In this document: positions 1 to 9,389 of the stretch, one piece after another
Layout of the letters: each line of letters starts with the position of its first letter
Position numbering within the stretch: position 1 is the stretch's first letter
Source of the DNA: Longitalea luteola
Lineage (GTDB): Bacteria > Bacteroidota > Bacteroidia > Chitinophagales > Chitinophagaceae
Reading direction: 5' to 3'
NCBI RefSeq assembly: GCF_017356035.1
Contig: NZ_JAFIQX010000003.1
Location: 310,001 to 374,000, forward strand
Length of the DNA stretch: 64,000 nucleotides
The notes under the pieces: generated by a model
What the model was told of the DNA's origin: nothing
Databases searched by the model: none
Seen by the model: the letters and a program-made list of their open reading frames with translations, nothing else
Translations under genes and position numbers: made by a program

Positions 1-2
1 AT

Positions 3-1514
3 CTGGCCATTGCATATTTCGCCATCAGGGAACCGGAGAAGGCAAAAGAATTCTACTTACAATGCGCCCGCCTGTCGGAGGCCGATGGCAAAATACCGTC
101 TCTCATCAATATGTATAACAACCTGGCGGTTATTTATACCCAGCTGAAGCAATACGACAGTTCGCATCTACTGTTACAAAAAGCGGTGCAATTGGGTAAA
201 CCCCTGGAGCGCCGGGGGCTTATCAGTTTATCAAGTACTTATAATAACCTGGGCAATTTATATTTCAAGGAAAAAAAGTATGATGAAGCACTGCCGTATT
301 TCAGGCAGAATCTTATTAAACATACGAGGGACAGCGATCTGAACGGATTATGGGTAGCGAGGCTGAACCTGGCTGACCTGTATATTGAAAAACGGTTGTT
401 TGATTCAGCAGGCAAATATGCCGCAAGCGCCATGGAACTGGCGCAGCGCCTGGAGTCGAAAAGCAAGGAAGCTGATACTTATTCCATTTTTGCCAAGCTG
501 GCCGAGTACCGCGGTAATTACAAGGAAGCCTATCAGTACATAAAAAAATGGTATTCGCTCGATACGGCTATTCTGCATAGTGATACCTATAAGACCATTG
601 CAGCGCTGCAGGAACGTTTTCATGCGAGTGAGCGGGAAGCGGAGAACAAACTGTTACAGGAAAGGATAGAAAAGGAAACCATCCGTACCCGGGAGCTAAC
701 GCTGGTGGCGGCCGCCCTGGGTATTATTGGGATACTGGTTGCCATTGGCTTTGTAATAAAACGGAATGCGAACCGGAGATTGCAGGCAACCAATGACCTG
801 ATCATTCAGCAGAATGAAAAACTTTCCGAGCTGAACTATGAAAAGAATTCGCTTATCAGTATAGTGTCGCATGATCTGAACACCCCATTTGCCACGATAC
901 AGATCTGGGGACAGGTATTTGAAAATGAAGCCGACCGGTTAACGCCGGAACAGCAAAAAGCCCTGAAACGCATATTGCAGGCCGGTGAATACGGTGAGCG
1001 ATTGATCAGGCAGATCCTCGATGTTGAACGGGCAGATATCGGTAACCATAAAATGCAGCTGGAAAAATTTGATCTGAGAGCTTTTGCAGAAGAAATGATC
1101 GACAACTTCAAACCCATGGCCAACAGAAAGAATATTCAACTGCATGCCGAGGTTACCGGCAAGAAGCTGTTTATCTTAAGCGACCGCTACCTGGTTAGCC
1201 GCATTTGTGAGAACCTGTTGTCGAATGCTATCAAATATACACCGCATGGCCGGCAGGTATGGATGAGCATTCATGATGAGCAGGATACCGTTGTTATAAA
1301 AGTTCGGGATGAAGGCGTTGGGATTGAAAAAGAAGAATTGCCTTTTCTCTTCTCTAAATACAGTAAGATCTCTTCCCGGCCTACAGACGGCGAAACTTCC
1401 AACGGACTGGGTCTTTCTATCGTAAAAAGGATCGTGGAAGAGATCAATGGCCGCATCAGTTGTGAGAGTGAACCAGGGAAAGGGTCTGTATTCACAGTTA
1501 CACTCAGAAAATAA
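3..1514 (+). CDS. TPR-containing sensor histidine kinase (5' end outside window)
   Basis: Membrane sensor kinase that autophosphorylates a histidine and passes the phosphate to a response regulator not present here. The frame is open from base 3 to the first in-window ATG at 111, and the residues upstream of that ATG continue the helical TPR pattern, so the gene starts outside the window. Counting from the ATG at 111, TPR-like repeats fill about residues 1-170. A coiled stretch and one membrane segment follow (about 195-216), then the H-box SHDLNTPFA with the phospho-acceptor His codon at 870-872. The ATPase domain shows the N-box NLLSNAIKY, G1 box DEGVGIE and G2 box GLGLSIVKR. The TPRs are probably periplasmic or cytoplasmic protein-interaction modules, as in many Bacteroidota kinases of this build. 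No receiver domain is visible. A strong terminator lies about 160 bp downstream. Confidence 0.9.
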   Translation: MAIAYFAIREPEKAKEFYLQCARLSEADGKIPSLINMYNNLAVIYTQLKQYDSSHLLLQKAVQLGKPLERRGLISLSSTYNNLGNLYFKEKKYDEALPYFRQNLIKHTRDSDLNGLWVARLNLADLYIEKRLFDSAGKYAASAMELAQRLESKSKEADTYSIFAKLAEYRGNYKEAYQYIKKWYSLDTAILHSDTYKTIAALQERFHASEREAENKLLQERIEKETIRTRELTLVAAALGIIGILVAIGFVIKRNANRRLQATNDLIIQQNEKLSELNYEKNSLISIVSHDLNTPFATIQIWGQVFENEADRLTPEQQKALKRILQAGEYGERLIRQILDVERADIGNHKMQLEKFDLRAFAEEMIDNFKPMANRKNIQLHAEVTGKKLFILSDRYLVSRICENLLSNAIKYTPHGRQVWMSIHDEQDTVVIKVRDEGVGIEKEELPFLFSKYSKISSRPTDGETSNGLGLSIVKRIVEEINGRISCESEPGKGSVFTVTLRK

Positions 1515-1673
1515 AGCAAACGCAGGAGACACAAGGTTAAAGTGCCTAAGGCGGGCTTCCTGCATCAGCTTTTATATTAACTGTACTGCATTAAGGAGTT
1601 TGCGTAGATAAAATAATTTTTGTATCTTAACGTTATACCTTTACTTACTAACCCTTGATCATATATGTTTATA

Positions 1674-1705
1674 AGCCCTGACGGAACCGTCAGGGCTGTT
1701 TTTTT
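1674..1705 (+). terminator. Intrinsic terminator after the histidine kinase
   Basis: A perfect 10-bp stem (1674-1683 with 1688-1697) and a GAAC loop are followed by G and seven T (1699-1705). This is a textbook plus-strand terminator 160 bp downstream of the kinase stop. It touches the stop codon of the convergent mannosidase gene, so it may also slow transcription from that side, although the minus-strand T-tract is poor. Confidence 0.85.
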
Positions 1706-3986
1706 ATTTGCCGGGTTTGGCCGACATATAGAACACAAGCGTACCACCTTTCAAAATGTCCTCATGGCTAATAACCGGTTGCGTAAGTTGTTTGCCATTG
1801 AGCAATACTTTCTGTACATACACATTTTTATCGCTTTGGTTAATAGCCTCTACCGTGAATCTGTTCCCATTCTCCAGTTGTATACTGGCCTTATTGATTG
1901 CCGGGCTGCCCAGCTGGTATTCAGCAGCACCGGGGGCAACCGGATAAAAGCCCAGTGTTGAGAAAAGATACCAGGCACTCATCTGGCCACAATCATCATT
2001 ACCACCCAGGCCATCAGGCGCCGGTTTGTATTGATTTTTAAGGATCATTCTAACGCGCTGCTGCGTTTTCCACGGCTGACCGGCGAAATTGTACAAATAC
2101 GCTACATGGTGTGCAGGTTCGTTGCCATGAACATAATTGCCAATGATACCGTCGCGGGTAATATCTTCTGTTTCGGCAAAATATTTATCGGGCAGGTACA
2201 TGGTGAATAAGGAATCCAGACGGGCGCTGAACTTCTTTTTGCCGCCCATTAAGTTGATAAGTGCAATGGGGTCATGCGGCACAAAAAAGCTGTAGTTCCA
2301 GGAATTGCCTTCAATGAAACCCTGTCCGTGTGTGCTTAACGGATCAAATTCCTGCTTAAAGCTGCCATCTTCCTTACGGGAGCGCATAAAGCCGGTGGTG
2401 GCGTCATACAGGTTATTAAAAGCGGCCGACCGTTTTAAGAAGGTGGAACTGATATCGGCGCGGCCCTGTAACCGGGCGATCTGGGCTATACACCAGTCAT
2501 CATACGCATATTCCAATGTAGTAGAAGCGGAGGTGCCCAGCTTTTCATCAGGAATGTAGCCTTTGTTTATATAGTGATCGAGCCCTTCATAGTTCTTACG
2601 GGTAGCTGTTGCAACACAGGCTTCCAGCGCATGAGCGGCATCAAATGACTTATTTCCTTTTACCAGGGCATCGGCAATTACCGATACGCTGTGATAACCG
2701 CTCATACACCAGTTGTCGTTATTGTAATGGCTCCAGATAGGCAGCATCTTTAATACACTCTGATCGTAATGCGCCAGCATACTGTTGATCATATCGCCAT
2801 TACGCGCAGGTTGTACAAGGTTAAAGAAAGGATGCAGTGCCCGGTACGTATCCCACAAGGAAAAGGTAGTATAGTTAGTGAAGTTTCTGGCAGTATGAAT
2901 ATTCTGATCGAGCCCCCTGTATTTGCGGTCAACGTCCATATAAACCGTGGGTCCCAGGAAGGCATGGTATAAAGCGGTATAAAAGTTCTGCTTTTCAGTT
3001 TCGGGCGCTTCAACAGAGATCTTTGACAGCTCCCTGTTCCAGGCATCCTGTGCTGCAGCCTTTGTTTTAACAAAGTCCCAGTGAGGTATTTCCGTTCTCA
3101 GGTTTAACAGAGCGCCTTCCGTGCTTACAGACGATAGTGCCAGTTTGATCTTTATCTTTTCGCCTTCATCAGTATTAAAGTTGAAGAACATACGCAATTG
3201 CCTGCCGGCCAGGTCGGGGAAATTCTTCGACTGATCGAATTTGCGCCAGAAGCCGCGGTACACCTGCTTTTTGCTGAAGTCTTTACAGCCGTATTCCTTG
3301 AAAGGTTTTGAAAAGGTCATGGCAAAATACACGGTGCGGGTGCGTGCCCAGCCATTGGTTTGCCGGTAGCCGGTAACCAGGGTATCGTTCTCAACACGAA
3401 CGAATGTCCACACATTTTTGTCATCGTAATTGTAAATGCCATGCATCAGATCGAAGATGATATGCGCATCGTTCGTTTCAGGGAAAGTGTATTGGTGAAA
3501 TCCGGTTCTTGTAGTGGCGGTTAATTCTGCGGTGATGTTGTCATCATCGAGCTGTACTTTGTAATAACCCGCTTCGGCCTTTTCGTTGGCATGCGAATAG
3601 GCGGAACGAAAGCCGGTCTTTGTGTCTGAAGCAATGCCCGGATTCAACTGCAGGTTGCCCGTTGTAGGCATGATGAGGAAATCGCCCAGATCGCTATGGC
3701 CTGTGCCGCTGAAATGGGTGTGACTGAACCCGACAATGGTCTTATCATCGTACTGGTAACCGGCGCAGTACTTATATACATCCGGATTATATTTTCCATT
3801 CATTTCATAGGGAATCGTATCTGTATCCGGACTGAGCTGTACCATACCAAAGGGAACTGTAGCGCCCGGATAGGTATGGCCCATGCGTTGGGTACCGATC
3901 AAAGGATTTACATAGTTGACTACATTTTTTTCTTGTGCAAATGCGGATAAGGGCGACACCCATAACAATAGTGACCATTTATTCAT
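1704..3986 (-). CDS. GH92 family alpha-mannosidase (secreted)
   Basis: Predicted calcium-dependent exo-alpha-mannosidase of glycoside hydrolase family 92, which trims terminal mannose from N-glycan or mannan chains; most characterised members act on alpha-1,2 linkages. The 760 residues match the family length. An N-terminal signal peptide ends near SAFAQ. The N-terminal beta-sandwich begins with VNPLIGT and HTYPGATVPFGMVQLSP, both hallmarks of the family. The (alpha/alpha)6 catalytic domain contains GNDDCGQMSAWY near residue 658, close to the C-terminus as expected. The gene stands alone between two terminators, with no SusC/SusD pair or sulfatase nearby, so it is not part of an obvious polysaccharide-utilisation locus here. 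It is probably periplasmic or surface-exposed; exact linkage specificity cannot be read from the sequence. Confidence 0.93.
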   Translation of the reverse strand: MNKWSLLLWVSPLSAFAQEKNVVNYVNPLIGTQRMGHTYPGATVPFGMVQLSPDTDTIPYEMNGKYNPDVYKYCAGYQYDDKTIVGFSHTHFSGTGHSDLGDFLIMPTTGNLQLNPGIASDTKTGFRSAYSHANEKAEAGYYKVQLDDDNITAELTATTRTGFHQYTFPETNDAHIIFDLMHGIYNYDDKNVWTFVRVENDTLVTGYRQTNGWARTRTVYFAMTFSKPFKEYGCKDFSKKQVYRGFWRKFDQSKNFPDLAGRQLRMFFNFNTDEGEKIKIKLALSSVSTEGALLNLRTEIPHWDFVKTKAAAQDAWNRELSKISVEAPETEKQNFYTALYHAFLGPTVYMDVDRKYRGLDQNIHTARNFTNYTTFSLWDTYRALHPFFNLVQPARNGDMINSMLAHYDQSVLKMLPIWSHYNNDNWCMSGYHSVSVIADALVKGNKSFDAAHALEACVATATRKNYEGLDHYINKGYIPDEKLGTSASTTLEYAYDDWCIAQIARLQGRADISSTFLKRSAAFNNLYDATTGFMRSRKEDGSFKQEFDPLSTHGQGFIEGNSWNYSFFVPHDPIALINLMGGKKKFSARLDSLFTMYLPDKYFAETEDITRDGIIGNYVHGNEPAHHVAYLYNFAGQPWKTQQRVRMILKNQYKPAPDGLGGNDDCGQMSAWYLFSTLGFYPVAPGAAEYQLGSPAINKASIQLENGNRFTVEAINQSDKNVYVQKVLLNGKQLTQPVISHEDILKGGTLVFYMSAKPGK

Positions 3987-4126
3987 CTGATAGTATTTGG
4001 TTTTTTTGCCAGCACGGCAGTTTCATTTATATATGTCTTTTTATAATGGATCAGGTGGGCGTTCACAAAACTAGTGCTAATATCATCTAGCAACCGTCCG
4101 GAGCGATCTGTAAACGGCTGAAGCAA

Positions 4127-4163
4127 AAAAAATCGCCATAAACACTGTTTATGGCGATTTTTT
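4127..4163 (-). terminator. Bidirectional terminator downstream of the DUF983 gene
   Basis: A perfect 17-bp inverted repeat (4127-4143 and 4147-4163) with a 3-nt loop, an A-tract on the left and a T-tract on the right. It sits 22 bp past the stop of the minus-strand DUF983 gene and upstream of the mannosidase gene, so it insulates the two. Symmetry suggests it works in either direction. Confidence 0.85.
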
Positions 4164-4185
4164 GAAGTTATGAGTAGACTGCTAA

Positions 4186-4647
4186 TTATGGCTGATTTTC
4201 CTGACCTTCGTAATAGGAATCTGTTTCATAATCGAATTTTTTGGCCTGGGTGGATCTATAGTTAGGGTCATAGCGTACAAAGAAGTACAGATAGATGACC
4301 CGGCTTATACGCATGAGCCAGGGTTGTAAAACGATCAATAAAAAGATATTGATGCCTAACCACCAGAAGAACCGGTTATCCTGGGTGCTCATGCCTATGA
4401 GCACATACCAGGCAACAAAAGTGGCAACAGACAGCGCTACAGATAAAGCATAGCTAACGTACCCGGTACCATACCAAAAACCTACTTCCATTTCAAATTT
4501 TTGACCGCACTCTTCACAATGTACGGGCATGTCGAATACTTTTTTAAGGTTCCAGGGATTGTTGTTCCTGAACATTGGTCCGCGTCGGCAGCGGGGACAT
4601 TTCATGGTTAAGATGCTCCAGAGGAAATTGGGTTTTGATGCGGGCAT
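4186..4647 (-). CDS. DUF983 membrane protein with zinc ribbon
   Basis: Small membrane protein of the DUF983 family, function unknown. Near the N-terminus two CxxC pairs (CPRC at about 16-19 and CEECG at about 45-49) form a likely treble-clef/zinc-ribbon knuckle. Two hydrophobic segments follow (about 65-90 and 97-117), then a cytoplasmic tail ending in acidic residues. The start was set at the ATG at 4647: the frame can be opened three codons further up only with a TTG, and MPASKPNFLWSIL is a typical beginning for this family. The gene is single, with a terminator behind it and a hairpin (the terminator of the ABC transporter gene) in front. Confidence 0.82.
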   Translation of the reverse strand: MPASKPNFLWSILTMKCPRCRRGPMFRNNNPWNLKKVFDMPVHCEECGQKFEMEVGFWYGTGYVSYALSVALSVATFVAWYVLIGMSTQDNRFFWWLGINIFLLIVLQPWLMRISRVIYLYFFVRYDPNYRSTQAKKFDYETDSYYEGQENQP

Positions 4648-4730
4648 GATGCACAAGGTTGTTGAAACGCAAAAGTATAAAAATAAGCCGGGAGGTCAAG
4701 ATAAAGGCTCAAGGCACAACAGGAACAGGC

Positions 4731-4789
4731 AAAAATTAAAGTTCCTGAGTTAATTCAGGCTGAAACAGCGACCAAATAACTCAGGAACT
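4731..4789 (-). terminator. Terminator of the ABC exporter gene
   Basis: A perfect 13-bp inverted repeat (4740-4752 and 4777-4789) with a 24-nt loop lies 40 bp past the stop of the minus-strand ABC transporter gene. Read on the minus strand it is followed by a TTAATTTTT tract (4739-4731). The loop is longer than in a classical terminator, so a regulatory role cannot be excluded. Confidence 0.6.
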
Positions 4790-4828
4790 AAAAAGTAAAA
4801 GACTTATGTATCCCGCTTTAAGCGAGGG

Positions 4829-6619
4829 CTAGGCAGTTGCCAATGTCTTTTTACGTTCGCCGATCTGCTGGCGCCACATGGCATAATACAGCCCTTTTTC
4901 TTCGAGCAGGCTCTCGTGACTGCCGGTTTCTACTACATCGCCCTTTTCAAGCACATATATGCGATCTGCATGCATGATGGTCGATAAGCGGTGCGCGATC
5001 AGGATCGTGATCTGATTGCGTTGTGATGAAATTTCTTTTATGGTATTGGTGATCTCTTCTTCAGTCAGTGAATCCAGCGAAGAAGTGGCTTCATCAAAGA
5101 TCAGTAAGCGCGGTTTGCGTAACAGTGCCCGGGCAATGGACAGGCGTTGTTTTTCACCGCCGGATAACTTAAGACCGCCTTCCCCGATCATGGTGTCCAA
5201 TCCCTTTTCTGCACGGGCCAGCAAATTGGTGCAGGAGGCTTTTTTCAGCGCATCCATCAGTTCTTCCTCCGATGCCGTTGTATTTACGAACATCAGGTTC
5301 TCCCTGATCGTACCAGAGAATAACTGGGTGTCCTGGGTCACGAAACCGATCTGGTTGCGCAGGTCTTCAAAGTTGATGTCGGTTTCATCGATGCCGTTGT
5401 ACAGGATCTTTCCTTCCTGGGGGCGATACAAACCTACCAGCAATTTCATCAGAGTTGATTTTCCGGAACCTGAAGGACCAACGAAGGCGATGGTTTCCCC
5501 TGTCTTAGCGGAAAAGCTGATATCGTCAATTGCTTTTTGTTGGGCTGTCTGGTGTTTAAAACTTACCGCCTGAAAGTCGAGGGTTTGAATATTGCCGAGG
5601 TGTTTGGGATGTTCCGGTTGACGTTCGGGCTTTTTCTGCATCAGGTTATGGAAATTGTTCAATGATGCTTCTGCCTCGCGGTAGGCGATGATGATGTTGC
5701 TGATCTCCTGCAGGGGACTAAAAATAAAAAAGGAGAAGAACTGCATGGTCACCATCTGACCTGCGTTCATTTCCTCATGGAAGATCAAATACATCAAGAT
5801 GAAAAGAATTACCTGCCGAAGGGTGTTCACAAAAGTTCCCTGAACGAAACTGATGCTGCGTACCCGCTTTACCTTGGTGAGCTCAAGTCCAAGGATCTTA
5901 TAGGTGTTCTTGTTCAGGCGGGTTACTTCCTGGTTGGTAAGACCCAGACTTTTCACCAGTTCTATATTGCGTAAGGATTCAGTGGTAGCTCCGGCCAGTG
6001 CGGTCGTCTGTGATACAATATTCTTCTGAATGGATTTTATTTTTTTGCTCAGCAGGTTAGTGATCCAGGTAAGGAGGAAAATGCCGATAACATAAGCGAT
6101 AGTAATATACCAGCTTATCCACAGCGAAGCATATATCATTACAAATGTTACCCCTACAAGTACGCCAAATAATATGTTGATAAAATAATTCATGAATTTT
6201 TCCGTGTCGGTCCTCACTTTGGTGAGCACGCTGAGGGTTTCGCCACTGCGCTGGTCTTCGAACTCCTGGTAAGGTAAACGCATTGCATGTTTCAATCCGT
6301 CGGTAAACACCCTTGCGCCAAACTTCTGTACGATCACATTTAAGCAATAGTCCTGGAAGTTCTTCGCAATACGGCTTACCATGGCCACCCCGATCGATGC
6401 TAATAAAAGCCAGATAACTCCATAGTAAGGCGTTGTGGCGGTAAAGAATGACCTGCCGGGAAAACGGGCGGGGTCATCTAAATAGTTATTGGCCAAGTTG
6501 ATGAGATGGCCAAAAATGATGGGATCAAATAAAGAGAATCCGGTATTTATGGCTGCCAGCACAAGCGTCAATACCACCAGCCATTTGTATGGTTTCAGAT
6601 ACGTTAATAGGATCTTCAT
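4829..6619 (-). CDS. ABC exporter, fused permease and ATPase (MsbA-like)
   Basis: Half-transporter of the type IV ABC exporter fold, expected to act as a homodimer in the inner membrane and export a lipid, peptide or drug. The membrane domain (about residues 1-310, six helices) is followed by an ATPase domain with Walker A GPSGSGKST at about 380, Q-loop region FVTQD, signature LSGGEKQR at about 484, Walker B LLIFDEATSSLD at about 503 and H-loop AHRLSTI at about 539. The 596-residue length fits the MsbA/LmrA group. It is single-gene, with its own terminator; the substrate cannot be told. Proximity to the glycan locus makes a lipid or lipid-linked substrate attractive, but this is inference only. 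Confidence 0.92.
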   Translation of the reverse strand: MKILLTYLKPYKWLVVLTLVLAAINTGFSLFDPIIFGHLINLANNYLDDPARFPGRSFFTATTPYYGVIWLLLASIGVAMVSRIAKNFQDYCLNVIVQKFGARVFTDGLKHAMRLPYQEFEDQRSGETLSVLTKVRTDTEKFMNYFINILFGVLVGVTFVMIYASLWISWYITIAYVIGIFLLTWITNLLSKKIKSIQKNIVSQTTALAGATTESLRNIELVKSLGLTNQEVTRLNKNTYKILGLELTKVKRVRSISFVQGTFVNTLRQVILFILMYLIFHEEMNAGQMVTMQFFSFFIFSPLQEISNIIIAYREAEASLNNFHNLMQKKPERQPEHPKHLGNIQTLDFQAVSFKHQTAQQKAIDDISFSAKTGETIAFVGPSGSGKSTLMKLLVGLYRPQEGKILYNGIDETDINFEDLRNQIGFVTQDTQLFSGTIRENLMFVNTTASEEELMDALKKASCTNLLARAEKGLDTMIGEGGLKLSGGEKQRLSIARALLRKPRLLIFDEATSSLDSLTEEEITNTIKEISSQRNQITILIAHRLSTIMHADRIYVLEKGDVVETGSHESLLEEKGLYYAMWRQQIGERKKTLATA

Positions 6620-6766
6620 AATTGCATTTAACAGTTTACTAACCCGAATGTTTATCTAGCGGAAATGGAATCGGAGTACAATTTATAGAAATCTACCAAA
6701 TTCGCCTTCCCGCCTGAAAAGAGTGCAGGGAAATCCGCGAAAAGTACAATCGGGAGGAGAGCGGGT

Positions 6767-7060
6767 GCAATATGTTTTATCGCTGGAAATGAGGCATAAA
6801 GAGTTTTTGGCGCTATTTTATAGCTGGAAATGGGTCGTTAATAGTTTTTAGCGTATGGTTTATAGCTACAAACGGTACCCTAATAGTTTTTAGGGTATGG
6901 TTTATAGCTACAAATGGTACCCCAAAAGTTTTTAGCGTATGGTTTATAGCTGGAAACGGGTCGTTAATAGTTTTTAGCGTACCATTTAAAACTATAAATT
7001 AGGCCTTAAAAATTTTTACAATACGGTTTACGGCTGAAAATGGGATGCTGCCAGCTAGCG
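6767..7060. repeat. Degenerate 42-bp tandem repeat (about 7 units)
   Basis: The 450-bp gap between the ABC exporter and the next gene is largely filled by a tandem repeat with an exact 42-bp step: units begin at 6809, 6851, 6893, 6935, 6977 and 7019, with a weaker unit near 6767. A typical unit contains GTATGGTTTATAGCT and ends in AGTTTTTA. As 42 is a multiple of three, reading frames persist: one plus frame stays open from 6793 to 6999, and one minus frame stays open through the central units down to a stop near 6817. Neither frame has an ATG, so I do not call a gene. There are no spacers, so it is not a CRISPR. The first 145 bp of the gap (6620-6766) show nothing else. Confidence 0.85.
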
Positions 7061-7069
7061 GCGGGTTAT

Positions 7070-8353
7070 TCAATAAACTGTGTCAATTGGCTCTGGGAAG
7101 CTGAATAGCAATGGCAAAAATATAAAGATGATCAGTCCGTATTGTGTTTCAAGCACCGATTCAGTAAAGGAGTATGCCAGCAGCAATAATACCAGCGAAT
7201 GGAGCATGCTGCGGTTTTTCCCGACGGCCAGCCGCACCATTTCAAAACAGATGAATGAAAAACAAACCAAACCTATGAACCCCGACTGCAGCAAGGATTC
7301 CAGGAACTGGTTATGCGTGTTGTAGCCTAAAAATCCACGATCATTTGTGCCTGCTACACCGGTGTACATGTGCGTGGCTGCATATTTCTGATCTAATAAC
7401 GACTGCGCCTTTGCAGGAGAAACACCAGCGATCCAGGCTTTGTTTTCCTGCAATATTTCTTTCACAAAACGCCATTGCAGCAACCGGAACTGTACGCCGT
7501 TGAAATAATCGCCGGGATCAAAGGACGATTGTTGCACCAGGGTTATGTTTCCCTGCATAATGTCATTAAACCGGCGGCTGATGGGGTTCCGGGTAAACAG
7601 AATAATACTGCTGATAAATAAACCGGCAACCGCAATGATAGAAACCACCTGCCAGGTATCAACACTCTTTTTAAGCGTAATAAAAAGATAATAGAAAAGG
7701 CTGCCTACCATGAAAAGGATCACCAGCTTCGACGAGAGTAAAAGAATGCCTGCTATAAAATAACCCATCAGCAACAGGTGTATATTTCTGTTCACCACAT
7801 ACCTGCCTTCGTAACCGGTTTGTAACAGGTAGATCAGTGCTGCATAAACTAGAATAGCGAATTGTACAGCATGATGCCCCAGGTCAGCGACTAACTGGTG
7901 GTAGAAAAATACGTTTATGCCAGCCTGATTAGAGTATTTAAAGCAACTGAGTACAAGGCACCAGGTAAGCAACAGCGCAAGTGTGAAAACAGTTACCTTC
8001 ATCAATAGCTGGAACCGGGTTTTATTAATGAACGGGTAACTATAATAGCATAGGGGAAGGAACAGCAGGGCGCTTTTGACCTGAACATGTTTCCAGGCTT
8101 CGATAAAATGGTCGCTGTAAGCAAGCGGGATCAGTTGCAGTAAAAAGAACAGGCTGCAGGCCAAAACATATCTATTCTTTACATCGCGGTGCAACCACGC
8201 GCCGGTAGCCATCCTGTTCTTGAAAACGGCGGTAATCAATATTGACCCGATCGCCATACTGCTGACGGCCCTGAAACCACAAACCACACTTGCGAGAAAA
8301 CACCCGTAAAGAAGGAGCAAGAGACTGTTGGAAAGGTGATTTTTGTCAGTCAT
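7070..8353 (-). CDS. O-antigen ligase/polymerase-like membrane protein
   Basis: Polytopic inner-membrane protein of the Wzy/WaaL (O-antigen ligase, PF04932) type, which joins lipid-linked glycan repeats to each other or to an acceptor. It has about 10-12 hydrophobic segments and, in the C-terminal half, a long periplasmic loop containing GYNTHNQFLESLLQSGFIG, the usual signature with the conserved His in NTHN. The 427 residues match the family. It heads a minus-strand cluster after the Wzz-like gene (107-bp gap) and is one of three such proteins in this locus, so whether it polymerises or ligates cannot be decided from sequence. Confidence 0.85.
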   Translation of the reverse strand: MTDKNHLSNSLLLLLYGCFLASVVCGFRAVSSMAIGSILITAVFKNRMATGAWLHRDVKNRYVLACSLFFLLQLIPLAYSDHFIEAWKHVQVKSALLFLPLCYYSYPFINKTRFQLLMKVTVFTLALLLTWCLVLSCFKYSNQAGINVFFYHQLVADLGHHAVQFAILVYAALIYLLQTGYEGRYVVNRNIHLLLMGYFIAGILLLSSKLVILFMVGSLFYYLFITLKKSVDTWQVVSIIAVAGLFISSIILFTRNPISRRFNDIMQGNITLVQQSSFDPGDYFNGVQFRLLQWRFVKEILQENKAWIAGVSPAKAQSLLDQKYAATHMYTGVAGTNDRGFLGYNTHNQFLESLLQSGFIGLVCFSFICFEMVRLAVGKNRSMLHSLVLLLLAYSFTESVLETQYGLIIFIFLPLLFSFPEPIDTVY

Positions 8354-8460
8354 TCGAACGACACAGGTTTACGTTTTTCGGCTTGATTAGCCGACCTCAA
8401 AAAGGTGTGCCACATGTGCTTTTAGCGTTGACCCAAAATGTGGCACAGCTTGTTTTTTGC

Positions 8461-9306
8461 TTATTGCCTATTGACATTGGTTTTTCGTTGAATATGCAGG
8501 TAAAATGCAATGACGCTGCCCAGCAACAGTCCGCCCGCCAAACCCATGAGCAATTGTTTAATTAACTGGGGGTAGGTTGGTTTCGACGGATTATAAAAAT
8601 TCTGCAACACATATACGGCCGAGGTGAAACTGAGCGCTTCTTTAAAATTCAGTTGCTTTTCCTTGAGGCCGGCTATCTGGCCGCTGATATCCGACACATT
8701 CAGCAGAAGCTGTCCGCCCGTATTGCTATGCTGCTGTAAGCTGCTTTCCACGGCTGCCTGCAGGGTGCTCAGGCGGGTAATTTCCTGTTGTATGGACTCG
8801 ATCATCGATTGCAGATTATTCCTCTTAAAAACCAGTTTGTCTTTAATATGCTCACTGTTGTCAAGCGCATATTTAATGCTTCGCTGCAGCGGCTGTAAGA
8901 TGGCAGTGTCAGTTACCAGAACCGTAAGGGTGTAGGCGCCGTAATTTTTCGGGTCGTAAGATTTTTGCAATTCTTCCGTCTTGATCGACTTCAGTTTTTT
9001 CAGGGTGCTCACATCCAGCCGGAACAGCCGGGCCAGCGCCGGCCATTCTTTTTTCTTCAGGAGGGCCGACCAGTTATTGATCAATGCGATTTGCTCAGGG
9101 GCGCTTAGTAACGTGGGTTGCAATAACAGCGAGGAAGAATACAGGTCAGGGGTTCCCCAGAACCGGAATAATCCGGCCAACATGCCCACCAAAGCAACTG
9201 TAAGTAATAGTTTTCCGTAATGCCTGAAAAATGAGAAGGCATTTTGGAAAAGTTCCACCATATCAAAATCCTCTGTAGGGATTTGTACCCGTTTAACCTG
9301 TTTCAT
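8461..9306 (-). CDS. Wzz-like polysaccharide co-polymerase
   Basis: Chain-length determinant type protein: an N-terminal membrane helix (about residues 32-50), a long helical periplasmic region (about 55-250) with a coiled-coil stretch near 160-200, and a C-terminal membrane helix (about 255-273) followed by a short basic tail. This TM-helix-TM build is that of Wzz/PCP-1 proteins that set polysaccharide chain length. There is no C-terminal tyrosine kinase domain. It is transcribed away from the flippase gene at 9390 and towards the Wzy-like gene at 7070, a sensible pairing with a polymerase. The similarity is structural rather than motif-based, so the family call is moderate. Confidence 0.75.
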   Translation of the reverse strand: MKQVKRVQIPTEDFDMVELFQNAFSFFRHYGKLLLTVALVGMLAGLFRFWGTPDLYSSSLLLQPTLLSAPEQIALINNWSALLKKKEWPALARLFRLDVSTLKKLKSIKTEELQKSYDPKNYGAYTLTVLVTDTAILQPLQRSIKYALDNSEHIKDKLVFKRNNLQSMIESIQQEITRLSTLQAAVESSLQQHSNTGGQLLLNVSDISGQIAGLKEKQLNFKEALSFTSAVYVLQNFYNPSKPTYPQLIKQLLMGLAGGLLLGSVIAFYLHIQRKTNVNRQ

Positions 9307-9389
9307 CTACAGGCATTACGGAAATTTAAATTTAAAGGTTGCGTTTATTGTTATAATTTGATATTAACCATTTTCTGAATAGATCCATT

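Noticed and set aside
1176-1565. 129-codon minus-strand frame opposite the histidine kinase
   Set aside because: It lies within conserved ATPase-domain codons of the kinase; the product is Phe/Cys-rich without any motif.
6767-7060. CRISPR array
   Set aside because: The 42-bp units follow each other without unique spacers and there are no cas genes.
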